DNA from: Cruorifilaria tuberocauda
Taxonomy: Eukaryota > Nematoda > Chromadorea > Rhabditida > Onchocercidae
DNA: 14,216 bases
Assembly: GCA_013365365.1 (NCBI GenBank)
Contig: JABVXU010000947.1
Location: 1-14,216 of the forward strand
Reading direction: 5' to 3'
Of this stretch, positions 1 through 8,687 are shown in pieces. Made by a program: the position numbers and the translations under genes. The notes below the pieces were generated by a model. The model was not told the DNA's origin and ran no database searches. It saw nothing but the letters and a program-made list of their open reading frames with translations. Position 1 is the stretch's first letter; each line of letters opens with the position of its first letter.

Positions 1-431
1 TTCCAAATTGATTGATATTAATTCTGAAGCTATTGATAACAGTCTAATTAGCTTTAACCATTATATTATATTAATGAAAACGCTCACCTGATCGCTAACG
101 AGATGAAAATACTGATAAATATTAGTTAATGGTGTATCCTACAGCCATAATTTTATTCGAGGTATTAAACCGAGAGATGGAATACTGTGCATCTGCAATG
201 AAGGCTCTATTTACTAAAAATATGGAAAATTTTTATACTTGCAAAAAAAAAATAGGCCTGAGCAGTAGCATTTATGATCAATGAGATATTATATTTCTTC
301 ATATTATCCGAAGTTAACCATATATATAGTTGAGGAACCAGCTCAGTAATTTGGTCATATTTCGGAGTCCGATTAATCTGGAATGATGTAGAAGCCATAA
401 CGTGACACTCCATTGTTTCTACAATCACCAT
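1..431 (-). pseudogene. Decaying tandem copy of the dual-specificity phosphatase (exons 1-2 only; 3' part beyond the window)
   Basis: Exon 1 (258-431, 58 codons) encodes KYDQITELVPQLYI and NMKKYNISLIINATAQ, and exon 2 (88-192, 35 codons) encodes IPRIKLWL and NIYQYFHLVSDQ. These match the order, phase and exact exon 2 length of the intact gene at 2939-5113. Three lesions point to a pseudogene. TAG at 139-141 replaces the codon before the catalytic-loop Asp (KLWL-stop-DTP). The exon 1 donor reads CAG|GCCTAT, GC rather than GT. Four residues of the conserved LYICG loop are missing (LYIWLTSD). The exon 2 donor (CAG|GTGAGC) and acceptor (TTGCAG) remain good. Exon 3 with the P-loop would lie below position 1. 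A sequencing error or a readthrough/truncated product cannot be excluded. Confidence 0.68.
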
Positions 432-456
432 GTTACAGAAACATAACTCCTGAAAA
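432..456 (-). promoter_or_regulatory. TTTTCAG acceptor just upstream of the phosphatase copy start
   Basis: The minus strand reads TTTTCAG at 450-456, then 18 nt to the ATG at 429-431. This is the textbook nematode 3' splice consensus and fits a spliced-leader trans-splice site. Its survival suggests that the damaged copy may still be transcribed or decayed only recently. Confidence 0.45.
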
Positions 457-917
457 TGAATTTACAATCATAAAATGAAAATAATGAAAAATGATGAGAA
501 ATGTGGAAATGTGAATGGATAAAATTTCTCAGCATAATGTTTACTAAACTTAAAAATAAACTGTTTATAAGTCACTTATGAAAGATTGCGCTATTCGAGG
601 AATGAATTCGAATGGTACAATATTTATGAAATAAAAAGTAAATCCAAGAATGATCAATACAATAAAAGGCAATCATGCCATGAAATGAATTAGTCGAAAT
701 TTAGGCAAAACCTAAGCTGCCTAATGCTTTTATTATTACTGGATACAGAACGATAGTGCACATTTCGACTTTTTTCTAAATTTCAATCACAGTTGCATCA
801 GTCAGTCATTGTCCGACCAACAAATGTATTTCATCATGAATTCACGTGAATGACTGATGATCTCGTCTACATCAATTTAAAAACTTTTATAGTTTTCTCT
901 TTCCAATGTATTTTACT

Positions 918-939
918 GAGAGAGAGAAGGAGAGGAAGG
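918..939 (+). repeat. GA-rich simple sequence
   Basis: The tract reads GAGAGAGAGAAGG followed by AGAGGAAGG, an imperfect purine run; the minus strand is a CT tract. It lies about 490 bp upstream of the phosphatase-copy start. Such tracts are common in promoters, but no function is shown here. Confidence 0.6.
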
Positions 940-1102
940 TTAAGAGAAAATCTTTAATTTTGCTTACTGTCTTTTGACAAGGAACTTTACATTTAGGAAT
1001 ATTATTTTCATTCTCTCATTACTGAAATACATTGCGACGCTGAAAAGGTTGATGAAAATAAATGACAAACTGTAGTCCATTGAAAAGGGCAGTGAAGATC
1101 AC

Positions 1103-1378
1103 ATGGATGGGATGTTGGAAGAGTTGGAAAAGTGTAAGAAGTAAAAGTGAGAGGCTTTTATGTTCTTAATTTCAAATTTCGTTAGATTTAATAATGTGTC
1201 CTCTAAATTAATCCGTTAAACAATCTTTTCACCTACAGGCACAATGAGGATGAGTAACCCAGATGATAGTAGTTTCCTCGATCTCTCAGTAGATCATCTT
1301 GATCACCGGCTTTTGAAAAGAATCAACGCCAAAAAATCAGAAAAATCTAAATTATTCCAACAAATCATTTTAACGTAG
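1103..1378 (+). CDS. Candidate small two-exon gene or terminal exons, unknown product
   Basis: I do not recognise this protein. Exon A (ATG at 1103, to 1133) reads MDGMLEELEK and ends AAGT|GTAAGA, a strong donor. Exon B starts at 1239 after CACCTACAG and continues in phase through MRMSNPDDSSFLDLSVDHLD and HRLLKRINAKK to TAG at 1376-1378, giving 56 residues from ATG. The frame is also open upstream of ATG to a TAG at 1073-1075, itself part of an acceptor-like CTGTAG, so earlier exons are possible. The acidic, Leu-rich then basic composition differs from the Asn/Ile/Phe-rich noise frames nearby. The strand is opposite to all firm genes here. A chance pairing of splice motifs remains possible. 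Confidence 0.3.
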
Positions 1379-2938
1379 CCGACAGTGTAATCTTTGTTAA
1401 TGGAACTAATTGTAATTTTAAATGTAGTAGCATCAATAAAAAGTCGAATTTTCATGTTTATTAATGCCTGACTTGAATCAAAAAATTCCTTTCCAACGTG
1501 AAAAGTTAAATCCTTTTCCTTTAGTTGGACTTTTTTCAAAATAATACGTTAAATACCTTCAACAATAGCGTATTAAAGCAGTCTATCTCGAAGAAATTTC
1601 AAATTTCAACTGTTAAATTCCGTTTCGTGTAAATATTGAAGGAATGACATAGAAAGCAAATTTCACTTTCGTTAGATTGCCTTAGCAGCTTTTTTCATGC
1701 CAAGCATATTGGAATTTCCTGTTAAAAATGCTCTACAAAAGATAGTAATTGATGACAAGGCACTTATGGTTCAATTTTTCTAATTAAAAAAAAATTTCAC
1801 TCTTTTCATTCCGAAACAACACAACTATTTTTGTTCTTAGAAAATTTTGCGATGAAAACAATGAATGATTGACGATATGAACCAATAAAAATAATAATTA
1901 TAAATAATTATCACCAAATATCAAAATCAGTAATGATAGTGATATAAAAGCATAACGAAAGAAAAAAGAAAATACAATCATTGAGTTGTAAGGAAGGCAT
2001 TAAGCAATAAAAATAATAAACATTGATTAATTCTGGAAAAGAATTTAACATTTCCATTTTAAGGGCAAAATTTTTCCAGGTAAATTTTGAAAAAGTAATA
2101 GTAATGAAGAAGATATGAACAAGGACAAATAATAGAAGCAAATTAAATAATGAAAATGGATGATAATTGATTTTAAGAAATTTGTACAATTTTCATACGA
2201 AAGTAAAATAACGGATTTCATCTTAACCCCTCAATTTGAATGATTCAAACATATCTTCTCTATAAGAATAGAAGAATCTGCAATGTGATCTAAATCACTT
2301 ATAAAGGGTTCTTCATAATTTCCAATTTTTCAAATCAAATTTCATAATGTCACGTAAAATGTCAATTAGCTATTTTTTGCCTACTTTCCTGCTTTAAATT
2401 AAATCGAAGGCAGCATTAAAAAGTACAAAATCCTAATTCAATTTACTAAAAATCTCTTGTACCAAAGGTTCTAAAGAGAGAAAGAAAAGATCATTTCTAA
2501 TAACCTGTTTGTCGGAACACATCTAATGAACTCCATGATTTATTGAACTTTTACCGTGTAACAATATATCCTGCAAACGACATAAAACGAGAAATGAGGC
2601 ATCTTAGGTAGAATGAAACCTTCCTAAAGTATAAAATCATTACTTCATATATTAATTCGATAATATAATAAAAGTTTAGAAACAAATGTTAGTCTTTGGA
2701 AAAACAAAAAATATTTTGAAAGTAAAATATCAATATTTGAAATTTCAGCTTTTTTAGGAAATTCTTTTTCAGCAAATAAAGAAATGAATATTGCTGGAAA
2801 TAAAAATCATTAGATATATTTTCAGGTTGCAAAAAACTCAAGGTTTGAAATTTAACTCGATCACATGGTGAACATTACATTTATGAATTTTAGGAAAAAA
2901 AATTAACTTTAGGAATTGAAAAGCTGAGAATGGAAGAA
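1379..2938. other. Intergenic stretch between the two phosphatase copies
   Basis: Very AT-rich sequence with homopolymer runs. The open frames here (for example minus 1303-1539 and 1911-2189) are Phe/Ile/Lys-rich noise without splice context. I see no RNA gene or mobile element. It must contain the 3' end and polyadenylation region of the phosphatase that stops at 2939; a minus-strand AATAAA occurs near 2539-2544, about 400 nt downstream. Confidence 0.5.
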
Positions 2939-3100
2939 CTACATACTAAGAAAGAGCAAAACAACACCGGCTACTAGAAGTGTTATCCATAAAGGCTGCA
3001 TAGGTTGAATTGCCTGGTCCAAGTAGACGTCAGGTAACAAATGGTCGACTTGAGCTTCATCATGCACCATCCCTACTGAAGCTGGCGCATGTTTGATTTC
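2939..3100 (-). other. DUSP exon 4: acidic linker and predicted tail anchor
   Basis: The acceptor TGCAG at 3101-3105 opens EIKHAPASVGMVHDE, an acidic linker, and then QPLWITLLVAGVVLLFLSM immediately before TAG. About 15 uncharged hydrophobic residues at the extreme C-terminus, with no N-terminal signal peptide in exon 1, is the layout of a tail-anchored protein facing the cytosol (ER or mitochondrial outer membrane). The preceding exon ends FEQ|GTAAGC; reading through that donor would give a different 25-30 residue tail, so intron retention could make a form without the anchor. Confidence 0.7.
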
Positions 3101-5113
3101 CTGCATTCAACGAAAAACTAACGACAGGTATGTGAGATTAAATTTTTCAAAAAAGATCTAAAATTTAAAAAATCGATCATTTAAAGCTTTAGATCCTGTT
3201 ATTCAATCATTTCGTAAAAATTTTATTACCAAAATTTCTTATTCTAAGCAGCTTAAGAAAGTTATGATCGAATTAAATGACGGATACAAAATTTTCAAAT
3301 AGCGTTTATGTTTTATAGAAAATTATCGATGATCATATCATTTTTCATTTTTCTGTATTTAAAGTATTTTCACATTTTATTCTGAATGCTATTATGAGCC
3401 GCAATTTTTTAAATATGTTAATTTTGGAAGGAGGATAGAGTAATATTCTGCAAATGCTAAAAGCCAACGGCTTACTTGTTCAAATCGGATCAGTTGCTTC
3501 CAGAAGCCAATATTAGGTCTAACTAAAGGCCTTTTAGAAAGCATCAAGAAATAGGCATCACGAAGTGTTCGACATCGATATTTGGTCAGAAAAGCAAGAC
3601 AAATAGTCGCTGATCGGGATACTCCCGCAACACAGTGAACTAACACGGCTCCGCCACCTGCTATTACTGTTTCTATCTGCAATGCTTCACTTTCCTTCTT
3701 ACGAGTAACTCGAAACTGATGATAGAACGCTCTTTCAGCTTATCGTAATTACTGAATTACTGTAGTAATTTGTTCAGCAATATGGAAGGAATAGAAAAAT
3801 AAGTAATAGGTCATTAGAAAAGAAGAAAATATTAGGCCTTCAATTTATGATATTTTGTGTATCTTTTTTCATTATTCATTTATAATAGTCTTATTTATGA
3901 AATTTTGTTTGCAGTAATTTTATTCCTTTGCAGGCAAAATGCCTTGGGAACTGATATTATATGTTGATTCAATTCATGCTGAAAGTATTGGAAAAAAGAG
4001 CTCTTATCAATGTTATCAGTAATTTGTATTATTTCATCAAAACTGTAATGCTAAAACCAGTATGGAGGAATTGGAAGACCGAAGAAATTCTTTTAGATAA
4101 ACTTCAGGGAACACGTACGATTTGTGTTTGTGTACTTGGCGGAAGTATGTGTGATAGTGTGTATTCTCATTTCTTTCGTGTAATGCATCGAGTTCCTGAG
4201 AAACTTTTTCAGTTTCTTGGCATTAAATAAAAATATGTTTGACATGAACTTAAGTTCCAGAGCTTCAATGAAAATAAAGTTGCAATTTATTTTATTATCA
4301 AATTGATTTGAAAAAATGTATAACTATCCAACTTGATCGCTAACAGCTTCAAGATGAGGGTAAATATCAGTTTCTGATGTGTCATCGATCCATAATTTCA
4401 TGCGCGGTATATCGCCCAGTGTTTTCAAATTAGGGACCTGTAAAAAGCATCAAAATTGCAAGTTTGTGAAAAAGTTTTGTAAATTTTTGCTCATTCATCA
4501 AATCCCAAAATGAATTCCCAACTCAAACAGTTAAATTCACCAATTACAAATGTAACGCTTAAGATTGCTGTCCAAGTATGCAAAATTAACCTTTGATTGC
4601 TAAATTTTTTCATTCTACGTATGAATAAATAGTTTGACAAACAACAAAAGTAATCGATATTTTTCATAAAGAAAATTAAACATTATCTGACATTAAACCA
4701 ATTCTAATATTCAAAACAGAAAGAAAGCGAATTTGTTCAAAAGCAAATTAATTTGGATAGGGTGTAAAATATTTCTGCAATTTAGTTATAATAACACACC
4801 ATACTGAAAAATTAAGCCCAGCAGACTGCGAATTGAGACAGGCGATTTTAATAATTATCCTTTTGACATGTTCTGCACGAACAACAGCTAAGAATTGATA
4901 GCAAAGGAAATTAAGGGACATTTGACCCTTTTGGATTCATTGCAATTTTCATAAAGCATAACCAACTTCATTAGTCGCGTTAACGATCAGCGTTATTCCA
5001 TTCTTTTGAATATTTCGTTGATTTAGTTCGCTAATGCCACAAATGAACAAACCGGGCACTAATTGCGTGAATTTAGCATATTCTGGATTGTCCTGATATG
5101 AAATCGTTTCCAT
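2939..5113 (-). CDS. Atypical dual-specificity protein phosphatase (DUSP14/18/21-like) with C-terminal membrane anchor, four exons
   Basis: This protein removes phosphate from Tyr and Ser/Thr residues. Coding exons in transcript order are 4967-5113, 4333-4437, 3476-3676 and 2939-3100, all joined in phase 0: 615 nt, 204 residues, stop TAG at 2939-2941. Residues 17-49 carry the opening strand-loop (QLVPGLFICG, then LIVNATNE). Exon 2 has the general-acid loop KLWIDDTSETDIY, with D68 the likely acid. Exon 3 has the P-loop HCVAGVSRSAT (H98, nucleophile C99, R105) and the RPNIGFWKQLIRFE helix. Exon 4 adds an acidic linker (residues 152-186) and then a hydrophobic stretch from about L188 to L202 ending at M204, which resembles a tail anchor. 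No MAPK-binding rhodanese domain is present. The start ATG is preceded by CTGAG|GTG, a weak acceptor that may be a trans-splice site. Substrate unknown. Confidence 0.88.
3677..4332. other. DUSP intron 2, with an unexplained plus-strand open region
   Basis: This 656-nt intron (donor GTTGGA, acceptor TTGCAG) carries plus-strand frames that are unusually open for the region. One runs from ATG at 3939 just after CCTTTGCAG|GCAAA (27 residues, starting MPWELILYVDSIH). An overlapping one in another frame runs 3961-4230 (89 residues, including LKPVWRNWKTEEILLDKLQ). The product is not recognised. It could be a nested antisense gene, a gene relic or chance. Confidence 0.3.
4438..4966. other. DUSP intron 1
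   Basis: This 529-nt intron has the donor GAA|GTTGGT and an acceptor TTTTTACAG directly before the exon 2 codon for V50. Nothing coding was seen in it. Exon 1 and exon 2 join as VNATNE|VPNL, the expected continuous phosphatase sequence. Confidence 0.7.
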
Positions 5114-5416
5114 CACCTCAGATATAAAAATATAAAAGGTTAATTAATATTGAGATATCCTAATGTACTCTCAATTACTATTTGAAATGTTATAGTCCAA
5201 TTAGAAAAGAATGAATTTCTTATAGGAGAAACATCACAGATTATTTGTTCAATGCAAAACGTGAGCCAAGTTTTTCATAGCATTTCCATCTCGTAGAGAA
5301 ACACATACATTTTAAATACAGAAAAATTTTATTTCGATTTGGTTTACGCAGCCACATTTTGTGTAAAACGTCCCCTCAAATATGAATTCGTCTCTATGAT
5401 GAAAACCTAGAGCAAT

Positions 5417-5451
5417 CGAGATGATATTTGCATAATTGTATTATCATCTCG
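5417..5451. repeat. Perfect inverted repeat, 10-bp arms
   Basis: CGAGATGATA (5417-5426) and TATCATCTCG (5442-5451) are exact reverse complements separated by 15 nt, able to form a stem-loop on either strand. It lies about 300 bp upstream of the minus-strand phosphatase start. Pieces of the arm recur nearby (ATCATCTC at about 5481-5488), so it may be part of a small repeated element. Confidence 0.6.
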
Positions 5452-6979
5452 TAGATAATTTGCAAGCATTAAAGACCGTATCATCTCTCCCACATTTATG
5501 CAATTATTCGCTGATGATGATAGAAAATATTTATGATCAGATTTACCTACTTCATCTATCTGATTCTAGATGATTCGGTATGCTTTCAGTATTTACTAAT
5601 CGCTATATTTGAATGTTATAGCCATTATAGGATTAAATTATATCATAATTCATTTGCTAAAATAATTTAATCAAATCAATTTAGATTGCTTATTTATTAT
5701 TGTAATTTTTTTAACGTATGTCTAAGGAAATTTTTGAACACTCATAAACGAATGAGGAAGAATTTAATTTTGAGTATTTAACCTATTTTTAGATGAAATA
5801 TTAAAAAAAAAAATTAATTGACCAAAATATTAGTTTAAAAGTTGTTTTTGAAAAAATGTCCATTTTTAATATTACATGATAGTTTCCGGTGGCAAATAAT
5901 GCTATTTTCGTTCCTCCTCTAATTGAAGTGATCGGAACTTAATTGATCTTTAAAAGAACATAAGTTTAGTAGGGATCTATCGTTAATCTGCCTAATAAAC
6001 GAATTTTTACCATTTGTGTTTTAATTGACTAATTTGGTAAGCTTCCAAATACGTTTCTCTCAAGAAGTAATCGATGTTGTCATGACTCTCTTATCTATGA
6101 AATCTTCAACAACTACAAAAATATTTCCAACAAAAATTTAATTATTTAATCATGATTGACCTATCTTGCTAAAAAAGTCTTGTATATCAAATGCCAACTA
6201 AAATGAAGAATTTAATTTCGAAATAAAAGCTAATAAGAAAGAAAAAGATAATTGAAAAGCTTTAAAAAGTATCAGAAAATGCAGAACGGATTCAGATTCG
6301 GTTATGTATTGCGAATGACAGAAAATAAGTGATGCACAAATAGTTCATTGTGATCAAAAGTAGTAGCAATTGTTAGGTATTCCCAAACAAAGTACACTGA
6401 GGTTAATTCGGATGATCCATAAAATTGTTTAACTTGTCTTTATTAATTATAACTTTAAGTTTAGAACTGTACCGGTTGTAAAAAAATTTAATTCACTGGC
6501 AGTCTCGTTTATTAGACATAAAATGAAAAGGTTTTCAAACTGTCGTATTGTTGTGATCGCTTCAAATAATGAAAATTTATCTAAGAATATCTTCTCTGCA
6601 ATGAATTTCTGATATCAAAATGGCATAAACAAAATGATGAAATATAAAAATGTATTGAAATTCTATTACTTAATAATATTAAAAAAGGAAAAGGGAAAAT
6701 GAGAAAGGAATAAAATAATTGCTTGTAATGCTTTATGTGAGGAATCATTATTAAGATGGAACGCGATAGTTAATATTTGATAATAATTTGCAGCAAATAT
6801 TATTCAATACATAATAAGGAATTTTTTGCAAATGCTTTCATTACCTCTAACTGATCAATTAATTGTTCACTTAACATTACGAAAAATGAAATTTGGAAGG
6901 AATATTGTATGTTAGATAAAAATTGAGCTTTTAGAAAAATTGAGAAAATTGAAATTTAATGTTATCACTCTCCTAAATA

Positions 6980-7087
6980 TTATTCATCCTCCATAATTTC
7001 CCGAAACATTTTACCATACCAGTCGTAGCTTTGCCCATTGATTAGGCAATCTAGTACACAATCAAATTTAATTTCCCAGCATCTCAT
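6980..7087 (-). CDS. Candidate short coding segment, unknown product
   Basis: The minus strand from ATG at 7085-7087 to TAA at 6980-6982 gives 35 residues including CVLDCLINGQSYDWYGKMF and ending REIMEDE. The Trp, Cys, Gly and acidic content is unlike the surrounding AT-rich noise, which suggests a relic or a terminal exon. No strong acceptor precedes it (only ATGAG|ATGC), a TGA stop lies two codons upstream of the ATG, and I recognise no domain. Confidence 0.2.
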   Translation of the reverse strand: MRCWEIKFDCVLDCLINGQSYDWYGKMFREIMEDE

Positions 7088-7219
7088 ACAATTTCAAGAT
7101 TGCGTTTTAAATAATGTACTATTTAAATATAATTCAAGCTATTGATGTCGATTTCGAAATCTTTCTTTGATAGAGTTGCCAAATCTATCTTTTGAAAATT
7201 GAAGAAATAAATCAATATA

Positions 7220-7363
7220 ATGTTAGTGATAGTGATTGCGACAGTAATAGTGATAATGATAATGACAACAATAATCCTTGTTAAAGGTAAAGGCAATAAT
7301 TTTATGCAGAATAACTTTTATTGGAGGGAATGGAAGGATTACGATTGGGAATCACTTCCATAA
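7220..7363 (+). CDS. Candidate membrane microprotein ORF (47 aa)
   Basis: ATG at 7220 to TAA at 7361-7363. Residues 1-22 are almost wholly hydrophobic (MLVIVIATVIVIMIM...) like a signal anchor, followed by a short basic turn (KGKG) and a Trp-rich polar tail (FYWREWKDYDWESLP). The hydrophobic part is encoded by an imperfect GTGATA-type repeat, so it may be an accident of low-complexity DNA. The tail is not repetitive. There is no homology I recognise and no clear splice or promoter context. Confidence 0.2.
   Translation: MLVIVIATVIVIMIMTTIILVKGKGNNFMQNNFYWREWKDYDWESLP
7221..7272 (+). repeat. Imperfect AGTGAT/AATGAT low-complexity tract
   Basis: The tract is built from variants of AGTGAT, AATGAT and AATGAC. 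Another plus-strand frame through it reads as a Ser-Asp/Asn-Asp-rich string, showing how repeats can mimic coding sequence in more than one frame. Confidence 0.6.
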
Positions 7364-7502
7364 CAATTTTTCATCAATTTCCCACTGAACGGACTGAATG
7401 GCATGATGAATTCACGTGGACAATTTGAGAAATGTAAAGTAAAAACAGAACGGGTTCTTAAGAAAATTTGAAAGCAGTGGAGCGAGTCGGCAATGTGTGC
7501 TA

Positions 7503-7566
7503 ATATGGGCTTGGCTTAATGAGACTTGGCTTTATTAGATTTGGTTTGGTTAGGCTTGGCTAATTG
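7503..7566 (+). repeat. Degenerate minisatellite, about 15-bp units with a CTTGGCTT core
   Basis: Four consecutive degenerate units can be aligned: ATGGGCTTGGCTTA, ATGAGACTTGGCTTT, ATTAGATTTGGTTTG and GTTAGGCTTGGCTAA. A related stretch with TAGCTTTATTGGCTTT and AAGCTTGGCC occurs near 7829-7863, about 270 bp further on. A single TTAGGC matches the nematode telomere unit but is not tandem. Confidence 0.5.
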
Positions 7567-8348
7567 TAAGTGCACAATATATCACGATTGCATTGACTGT
7601 TCATACAAAAAAGTTTTTTTCAACAAACTTCATTATTAGAGCAATAATTTATCAGGTATTTCTGAAAAAAGCTCAAATTTCAATCAAATTAAAAACATTA
7701 AAATTAGATTGAAGAAATTAAATAAAAGAAAAATAAAAGATTAAGGATAGAGTGGGATTCAGCAATAAATATTAAAGAAGCAATTGAGAGTAACAGAAAC
7801 TACCCAGGCATCACATTGTATATTATGTTTAGCTTTATTGGCTTTGTTAAGCTTGGCCAACTTTGCTATTTGCTATGTTGCCACAACTGCTCTCTATGGC
7901 TAATAAGAGTATTTATTTACGCAATTATTCTAACTCTATTATAGTGATTATTGATCCACTGGATATATGCAAGTTTTTAAAACTTATTGATTCATTATGA
8001 TTTTTAATATATCGTGTATCATTGTATTGGCGTGAAATGGAAATGATATCACTAATAGGAGATTTTATTGCTTCATTTGATGAAAATTAAAATGAATGAA
8101 AAATATTTTTATTTGAATACTACATATTGATTTCAATAATACCACAAGCAAATAATCACTAACAATAATACCGTACGATTTCAATAGTTCTATTTTCGTA
8201 TTTTAACATTACTTATACTTCTGCATATTTCTGTAATATTAGTAATAAATGAAAATTTGCATGTCCGTATTAATCGAATGAGTCAGAAAACATTTAATTC
8301 CAATAAATTTGAGCTTTTAACTTTAACTTACGCTAATTTGGCTCTAAT

Positions 8349-8687
8349 TTGCATATATGCTCGATAGAGGGCAGTTGGAAGTTTACAACTGACTCATTTC
8401 TACTTACTTCCTCACAAATCGAAAGAATAAAAAAGTGTCGTCGCTACGATGACATTTCCTGCAAATCGCTCAACGCTCATACAAAAAAAATAAAATTTGA
8501 AATGTCTGAGATCAAAATGCAAGCATCGATTTCCATTACGAAATTTTATCACTTGGCAGTAATTTCTTCGCTAATTTTCTTTCTTTCATCTTCTTCTAAA
8601 ATAGAAAGATTATTGATTGATCATTTCGTCGATCAAAATCATGATTGTAGCATATTCATTCATGTCAATATCATGGCAAAGCTTTAG
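8349..8687 (+). CDS. Candidate convergent ORF tail-to-tail with pde-1 (112 aa, one possible membrane segment)
   Basis: An open plus-strand frame from ATG at 8349 to TAG at 8685-8687, whose stop overlaps the pde-1 stop on the other strand. It is the longest single-exon frame outside the annotated genes. Residues about 66-80 (KFYHLAVISSLIFFLSS) are hydrophobic and the rest is Ser/Ile/Lys-rich. The product is not recognised, there is no clear promoter or acceptor, and the region is also the likely pde-1 3' UTR, so chance is a serious alternative. Confidence 0.22.
   Translation: MHICSIEGSWKFTTDSFLLTSSQIERIKKCRRYDDISCKSLNAHTKKIKFEMSEIKMQASISITKFYHLAVISSLIFFLSSSSKIERLLIDHFVDQNHDCSIFIHVNIMAKL

Larger units (their letters stand above)
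432..1102. other. Intergenic stretch upstream of the phosphatase copy
   Basis: No convincing gene was found. It contains a purine-rich GA tract (918-939), a palindromic TTCACGTGAA with an E-box CACGTG core (841-850), and only short chance frames. It probably includes the promoter of the minus-strand phosphatase copy. Confidence 0.5.
5114..8683. other. Long intergenic region between pde-1 and the phosphatase gene
   Basis: About 3.6 kb without a recognised gene. It holds an inverted repeat (5417-5451), a minus-strand 35-codon frame (6980-7087), a (GTGATA)-like low-complexity tract with a plus-strand small ORF (7220-7363), a less AT-rich patch with a degenerate minisatellite (about 7320-7565), a related segment near 7829-7863, and a 112-codon plus-strand frame (8349-8687). 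Given its length it probably also holds the pde-1 3' UTR and the DUSP promoter. Confidence 0.55.

Noticed and set aside
1303..2189. Minus-strand frames of 78 and 92 codons
   Set aside because: Phe/Ile/Leu/Lys-rich composition typical of AT-rich noise, no splice or homology support, and the first overlaps the better plus-strand candidate.
7545..7555. TTAGGC as interstitial telomere repeat
   Set aside because: There is only one copy, inside a different degenerate repeat.
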